Assembly (NCBI GenBank): GCA_020028535.1 | Contig: JAIBHM010000070.1 | Location: 1-10,574, forward strand | DNA from: Armatimonadota bacterium | Lineage (GTDB): Bacteria; Sysuimicrobiota; Sysuimicrobiia; Sysuimicrobiales; Kaftiobacteriaceae | Direction: 5' to 3' | DNA: 10,574 bases | Shown here: positions 6,868 to 10,574 of the stretch, piece by piece | How positions within the stretch are numbered: the stretch's first letter is position 1 | Layout of the letters: every line of letters starts with the position of its first letter | Program-made: the position numbers and the translations under genes | The notes under the pieces: model-generated | Database searches by the model: none | What the model was told of the DNA's origin: nothing | What the model saw: the letters and a program-made list of their open reading frames with translations, nothing else

Positions 6868-8079
6868 GTGTCGCTGAGTTTCTCGACCTTCTCACCGCTG
6901 CGTCCATGGATCCCGGCGCCGATTCGACGTAACGCCCGGATCGACGTTATTGCCGCGGCCTTCTTCGGCCTCTTCGGTGGCTTCACCACGCCCTTTATCC
7001 CCTTCATGGCTGTGCGGCTGGGCGCCACCTCCCTCGAGGTCTCACTGGTCGTGGCCTCGCAGGGGATCGTGCTGCTCCTGTCGCTGTGGTTCGCCAATCT
7101 GATCCGCGCGCGCCACCCGTTGCGGCTCGTGGTGATCCCCGCGTTCATAGCGAGAGCGCTGTTCCTCCTGATGCCGGCCGTGCGGACGCCTGAAGCATAC
7201 ATTGCGGTCGTCGTGGGTTGGTACGCCATCGGCTCCATCAGCACGCTCGGGTACGCTCAGGTCATGCAGGCAGTCTACCCTGCGGAGATCCGCGGCCGGA
7301 TCATGGCGGTCGTGCGGATCGGAATGGCGCTCACCTGGATCGCGGCATCGCTGCTGGGCGGGAGCGTGATGCAGGTCGTCCCGTTCCAGTGGGTGTTCGC
7401 CGCGGGCGGCGTCTTCGGGATGGTGAGCTCGCTGATCTTCAGCCGGATGCGTCTCCCAAGCGACGTCCCCATGGAGGGGCGCATCGATCTCTCGCACACC
7501 CGGGAGATCCTGCGCGCGGACCGGCGCTACCGGCGCTTCTTGATGGGACTGCTCGTCTACGGGTTCGGTGCCTGGTTCTTCGGGCCGGCCATCCCGATCT
7601 TGCTCGTGGACGTGCTCAAGGCCACGAGCTTCCAGGCCGGACTGCTCGGGGCGATGGCGTCGGGCACCTGGATCTTCTCGTATTACTATTGGGGCCGTAT
7701 GATCGACCGCCGGACTGCGACCCGGGCCATGACCGTCATCCTGTTCATCGGCGCCGTGACGCCGGCCATCTACCTCGTCTCCACCAACGCGTGGATCGTC
7801 CAGCTCGCGGGCATCACGGAAGGCCTGACCTCAGCGGGATTCGATCTGGGCTGGTTGACCGCGGTGTTGGAGTACGCTCCCCCTGGACAGGTTCGGCACT
7901 ACGTGGCGATCTTTAACACGCTCGTGGGGGTGCGCGGCGCCACCGCGCCGTTCCTCGCCGGCGCGCTCATTCCCCTGATCGGGGTGCGCGCGGTGTTTGC
8001 GATTTCGGTCGTCCTGACCCTGACGGGAGCGCTGATCCTGCGGACCGTGGCCCAACGCGAGCCAGCCAAAAAGGCATGA
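6868..8079 (+). CDS. MFS transporter (MFS_1 type)
   Basis: A polytopic transporter of about 400 residues with roughly 12 hydrophobic helices, starting at 'IDVIAAAFFGLFGGFTTPFI'. The central segment 'YPAEIRGRIMAVVRIGMALT' is typical of MFS helix 4-5 regions, and 'AVLEYAPPGQVRHYVAIFN' occurs in the equivalent place in the second half. The protein ends in 'REPAKKA'. The start is uncertain: the frame opens with TTG 6805, but GTG 6868 avoids overlap with the divergent ccmH gene and leaves a ~25-residue cytoplasmic N-terminus. The first ATG (7006) would cut into helix 1. No ribosome binding site is convincing at any choice. It is not closely similar to the MFS gene at 395-1603. Substrate unknown. 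Confidence 0.88.
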   Translation: MSLSFSTFSPLRPWIPAPIRRNARIDVIAAAFFGLFGGFTTPFIPFMAVRLGATSLEVSLVVASQGIVLLLSLWFANLIRARHPLRLVVIPAFIARALFLLMPAVRTPEAYIAVVVGWYAIGSISTLGYAQVMQAVYPAEIRGRIMAVVRIGMALTWIAASLLGGSVMQVVPFQWVFAAGGVFGMVSSLIFSRMRLPSDVPMEGRIDLSHTREILRADRRYRRFLMGLLVYGFGAWFFGPAIPILLVDVLKATSFQAGLLGAMASGTWIFSYYYWGRMIDRRTATRAMTVILFIGAVTPAIYLVSTNAWIVQLAGITEGLTSAGFDLGWLTAVLEYAPPGQVRHYVAIFNTLVGVRGATAPFLAGALIPLIGVRAVFAISVVLTLTGALILRTVAQREPAKKA

Positions 8080-8362
8080 GCAGAGCGGCGAGCGCGGCAG
8101 CGTTCCGACGCCACTGCTGCACGTCCAGGTACCGTTCGCCCAACCGCACCCGCTCGCGCGGCACCGGCTCGTAGAACCTTGCCCAGAACGCATCCTCGGC
8201 GTCTTCCAGGAGGGTAATCTGCCGGCCGGATACACGCACGTCAAGCCGGCACTGCCCGGGCATGCGGACCACCCACGCGTCCTGCGCGCCGAAGTCGCGG
8301 CGGAGGATGTCGCGCAGCTGATCGATGAGGCGCTGTTGTTTGGGCCAGACGGGCGCGCTCAG
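7967..8362 (-). CDS. Hypothetical protein, probable CTG start, 3' end antisense to MFS gene
   Basis: I do not recognise this family. The frame has no ATG near its beginning, but it reads as a coherent, charged protein from a CTG at 8362-8360: 'SAPVWPKQQRLIDQLRDILR', then 'DFGAQDAWVVRMPGQCRLDV', a strand-like 'VRVSGRQITLLED' and 'DAFWARFYEPVPRERVRLGE'. The CTG overlaps the TGA of the preceding 82-aa gene (CTGA) and has GGAG 9 nt upstream, as expected for a coupled gene; a TAA lies in frame just before. GTG 8272 is the first standard start. Downstream of 8079 the frame continues for 113 nt antisense to the end of the MFS gene, where the translation turns into Arg/Ser/Pro-rich, non-protein-like sequence. 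The real C-terminus is therefore doubtful. Confidence 0.55.
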   Translation of the reverse strand: MSAPVWPKQQRLIDQLRDILRRDFGAQDAWVVRMPGQCRLDVRVSGRQITLLEDAEDAFWARFYEPVPRERVRLGERYLDVQQWRRNAAALAALLMPFWLARVGPRSAGSALPSGSGRPKSQTPRAPRSGE

Positions 8363-8607
8363 CCCATCAATCTCCGCTTAAGGTCATCGAGAAATGCCCC
8401 GAGATAGGCCGCCCCGATCCGGTCGGGATCCCGGCTGTCAATCAGTGCGTCCCGGTCGAGATCCAATGTCGCGGCGATGTCGTCGACCATCGGCCGCAGC
8501 GTCTGGATATACGTCTGCACATGCTTCTGGCCGGACCGCGTATGCGGCACGGGAACAACGAAGCCACGCTTTCGAGTGCCGGGGGACATCAGCCGAACCA
8601 TCCGCAT
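8359..8607 (-). CDS. Hypothetical protein, 82 aa
   Basis: A small soluble protein I do not recognise. The N-terminus is basic ('RMVRLMSPGTRKRGFVVPVP'), followed by a predicted helical part with 'HVQTYIQTLRPMVDDIAATL' and 'DRIGAAYLGAFLDDLKRRLM'. ATG 8607 is preceded by GAGGTGA, where the TGA is the stop of the YbaK-type gene 3 nt upstream, so the two are very likely translated together. Its own stop overlaps the proposed CTG start of the next gene. No transmembrane segment and no metal motif are visible. Confidence 0.7.
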   Translation of the reverse strand: MRMVRLMSPGTRKRGFVVPVPHTRSGQKHVQTYIQTLRPMVDDIAATLDLDRDALIDSRDPDRIGAAYLGAFLDDLKRRLMG

Positions 8608-8610
8608 CGC

Positions 8611-9096
8611 TCACCTCGTGAGGGACTGGGGTTGCTGCGAAATTTCCGCCACTGTAGGGGACGCCAGCCGCTGAAAGTCGCGAAACGCCACCGTCATCGT
8701 CTCGCGGTGGGTGCCGGCGTTGAAGACGATCTTCGGATCATCGGTCAGGGCGCGATCGACCACGACGGGGACGTCGTACAGGTTCGTGAACACCGGCATC
8801 GCCCCAACCTCGCAGTCCGGGAACAGGTGGCCGAATTCCTCCTCACGCGCCAGCCGCGCGTCCTTCGCCCCCAGCGCCGCCTTGAGCTTGGACATGTCGA
8901 CACGTTGGGGAGCGGGCAGTACCAGGGCCGTGATCTTGCCGTCGACGTTGGCAATCACGACTTTGGCCACGAACATACCGGGGACGTGCTCGACCGCCGC
9001 CACTTCCTGCGCGGTGTACACCTCGGGGTGCGAGGTTGTCTCGTATTTTACCCCGTTCTCTTTGAAGAACTGTTCGAGCCGCTCACGACAGGTCAC
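8611..9096 (-). CDS. YbaK/EbsC-family aminoacyl-tRNA deacylase
   Basis: Proteins of this family hydrolyse mischarged tRNAs in trans, e.g. Cys- or Ala-tRNA(Pro). The 161-aa sequence covers the whole domain: 'HPEVYTAQEVAAVEHVPG', then 'FVAKVVIANVDGK' with Lys45 at the position of the conserved catalytic lysine of YbaK, 'LPAPQRVDMSKLKAALGAK', 'FPDCEVGAMPVFTNLYDVPV' and the terminal 'FNAGTHRETMTVAFRDF'. The exact tRNA specificity cannot be read off. The start is GTG 9096, preceded by a purine-rich GAGAGG. It follows the membrane-protein gene by 21 nt and precedes the 82-aa gene by 3 nt, so it sits inside a leftward operon. Confidence 0.92.
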   Translation of the reverse strand: MTCRERLEQFFKENGVKYETTSHPEVYTAQEVAAVEHVPGMFVAKVVIANVDGKITALVLPAPQRVDMSKLKAALGAKDARLAREEEFGHLFPDCEVGAMPVFTNLYDVPVVVDRALTDDPKIVFNAGTHRETMTVAFRDFQRLASPTVAEISQQPQSLTR

Positions 9097-9117
9097 GACT
9101 CTCGCCTCTCTCCCCCA

Positions 9118-9549
9118 TTACCTCCCGAATGCGCCGGTCGTGTAGGCGCGGGCGAGGAGGGCCGCCTGGGTCAGGCAAAGGAGGGCGAGAGCGCGGGGTT
9201 CGCGACTCCGGGTCGGGTCGCGCAGCACCGATCGCCGCAGAAATCCCGCCGGACGCAGCCCGAATTGGACCGCGGCCGCGGCGACGACGAGGATGCCGTA
9301 GAGAAAGTGGAGGGGAGCGCGGGGGCGGCCGCCCCCGAAAGTAAGCAGGATCCCGGCCGCAGCTTGAAGCGCCACAAGCGCCACAACGACGAGCGTGGCC
9401 GTCCAAAAGAACGCGCTCAATCGCGTGCGGCGCAGATCCGCCGCAAGCGCCCACGCCGCCAGGATGGCATTTCCCACGATTACGAGGGTGATCAACGCGG
9501 GGTAGGCGTGGAACACGACGAGACGCACTCCGACGGGAACGTTCCACAC
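9118..9549 (-). CDS. Four-helix integral membrane protein of unknown function
   Basis: A 143-aa protein with four clear hydrophobic segments at about residues 15-37, 47-69, 79-97 and 117-134, joined by Arg-rich loops (LRRTR near 39-43, RPR near 75-77, FLRR near 103-106). Histidines stand near the membrane border of helix 1 (His14) and helix 3 (His81 in 'PLHFLYG'). I do not recognise a named family; small quinol- or haem-associated membrane proteins can look like this, but two histidines alone are weak evidence. Start is GTG 9549, 35 nt after the stop of the DnaB-like gene; GTG 9528 is an alternative. Hydrophobic periodicity strongly supports a real gene. Confidence 0.75.
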   Translation of the reverse strand: MWNVPVGVRLVVFHAYPALITLVIVGNAILAAWALAADLRRTRLSAFFWTATLVVVALVALQAAAGILLTFGGGRPRAPLHFLYGILVVAAAAVQFGLRPAGFLRRSVLRDPTRSREPRALALLCLTQAALLARAYTTGAFGR

Positions 9550-9584
9550 CCGCCAAAGACGCCCCTGCTATTAGGACTCTTGCG

Positions 9585-10574
9585 CTAGACGGGAGAGAGG
9601 AGACCTTCCTCGCGCAGTTGCTCCAAAATCTGTTGCATCTTGGCGAAGTCCCGGAAGCCGGTCGTGAATTGCTCGTGCGTCTTGTAGCCGATCTCGACGA
9701 ATTTGTTCAAGGTAATGAAGAAGGCGTACTGGACCGTGGACGCGAGCGTATCCGGAGCGTCGCGATTCTTGTCAAGGTTGAGATCGATGATGTCGATCCG
9801 CGGCAGGAAGTCGCCCTCCCGGCGGCCGGCTTTGGCCTCGGTGGTCAGGAGATCTTGGAGGTTCTTGGTGGCCACCCAGTCCTTGCTGAAGACCATTGCC
9901 ACGTCCAGGTCGTACTCCAGGTCGCCCGACCCGACGCTGTGGTGCATCGTGGGACGCGTGAACTCCGACATCTCCTCAGCGGGACGCTCGTCCAGCCGGC
10001 ACCCTTCCTTGTCCAGGGGGGAGATGGCGAAGACCGGGCAGCCGAGCTCCAGACTCATGTCGGCCAGCTTCCCCGAGATGAGGTCGGTGCGGGCCTTCTG
10101 ATCGTGCACCTGTTCCTCCAGCGGGACGCGCTGCAGGTAGTCGATGAAGATGACGCATTCATCCGTCTGAAAGAGATGCATCAGGTTGTGGGCCCGAGCC
10201 CGGATATGCTCCACGGTGTCGTTCCGGCCGCCTTCAATGAGGAACAGCGTCCCGAGCCCCGGCTTCATCTTGGCCCAGGCATCCTTGACGCGTCCCTGAA
10301 TGCGCGGCGCTGAGGCGTCTGCGGTGAGCAGCACGGCCGGGTTCACGAGCGCCTCTCGGCCGAGCAGGCGCGAGAACAGCACGCGGCTCGTCTGTTCCCA
10401 GGAGTAGTAGAGGACCGGAACCTTGTATTTGGATGCCACCGAGTTGGCCATCTCGAGCCCGAAGTTGGTCTTGCCGCGCCGCGGGGCGCCGGCCAGGCCG
10501 TAGTAGAATCCGCGGCGCAGGCCCGAAATCGCCTCGTTCAGCCGGTCGAACGGCGAGATGTCGTAGCCCAGGGT
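9585..10574 (-). CDS. DnaB-helicase-C-like RecA-fold ATPase (5' end outside window)
   Basis: The frame is open to the window edge, so the start is missing; 329 residues are visible. Counted from the edge, 'GYDISPFDRLNEAISGLRRG' matches the entry of DnaB C-terminal domains, followed by Walker A GAPRRGKT (29-36), 'VPVLYYSWEQ' in the place of the usual 'fSLEM', Walker B 'CVIFIDYLQRVP' (140-151) and, near the end, 'LDKNRDAPDT' matching the 'K-x-R-x-G-P-T-G' finger region. These show a hexameric RecA-like ATPase related to replicative helicase. Differences are 'ISPLDKEG' where DnaB usually has a 'SQLxR' sensor, and a longer linker before 'GSGDLEYDLDVAMVF'. It could be a helicase paralogue or a DnaB-like ATPase of other function. 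An N-terminal primase-interaction domain cannot be judged here. Confidence 0.82.
   Translation of the reverse strand, partial: TLGYDISPFDRLNEAISGLRRGFYYGLAGAPRRGKTNFGLEMANSVASKYKVPVLYYSWEQTSRVLFSRLLGREALVNPAVLLTADASAPRIQGRVKDAWAKMKPGLGTLFLIEGGRNDTVEHIRARAHNLMHLFQTDECVIFIDYLQRVPLEEQVHDQKARTDLISGKLADMSLELGCPVFAISPLDKEGCRLDERPAEEMSEFTRPTMHHSVGSGDLEYDLDVAMVFSKDWVATKNLQDLLTTEAKAGRREGDFLPRIDIIDLNLDKNRDAPDTLASTVQYAFFITLNKFVEIGYKTHEQFTTGFRDFAKMQQILEQLREEGLLSPV

Noticed and set aside
8521..9588. Long plus-strand open frame (355 codons) across the deacylase and membrane-protein genes
   Set aside because: It is antisense to two well-supported genes and its translation is rich in Arg, Gly and Asp without domains; typical of antisense frames in GC-rich DNA.

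Overview
The window is GC-rich, gene-dense bacterial chromosome with no sign of phage, plasmid, insertion sequence, tRNA, rRNA or CRISPR. GTG and probable TTG/CTG starts are frequent, and several genes overlap by 4 nt. The gene mix (succinate dehydrogenase Fe-S subunit, cytochrome c maturation CcmH, PduO-type cobalamin adenosyltransferase, S9 peptidase) suggests a respiring free-living bacterium, probably an uncultivated high-GC lineage. I cannot name the phylum from sequence alone.

Layout: (1) 1-393 (+) is the C-terminal part of an SdhB-type Fe-S subunit. (2) 395-2848 (-) is a three-gene cassette transcribed right to left: a large ArsR-type winged-helix regulator, a small excisionase/BldC-like HTH protein, and an MFS exporter. 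It has a readable promoter (-35/-10 with 17-nt spacer) and a nearly perfect 22-bp palindrome at the expected transcription start, so it looks like a self-regulated efflux module. The exporter's reading frame appears to be shifted one base just after the expected ATGA-overlap start. (3) 2932-6798 (-) is a tight run ccmH, metallophosphoesterase, S9 prolyl-oligopeptidase-type peptidase, PduO adenosyltransferase. (4) 6868-8079 (+) is a second, unrelated MFS transporter, divergent from ccmH. (5) 7967-10574 (-) is another run: a DnaB-like RecA-fold ATPase (5' end outside the window), a four-helix membrane protein, a YbaK-type aminoacyl-tRNA deacylase, an 82-aa unknown, and an unknown that probably starts at a CTG codon and runs antisense into the end of the second MFS gene.

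Most genes are recognisable housekeeping or transport families. I found no clear new defence or mobile system. The most notable items are the regulated efflux cassette with its apparent frameshift, the CTG-start hidden gene, and the divergent DnaB-like ATPase heading an operon with unknown small genes.
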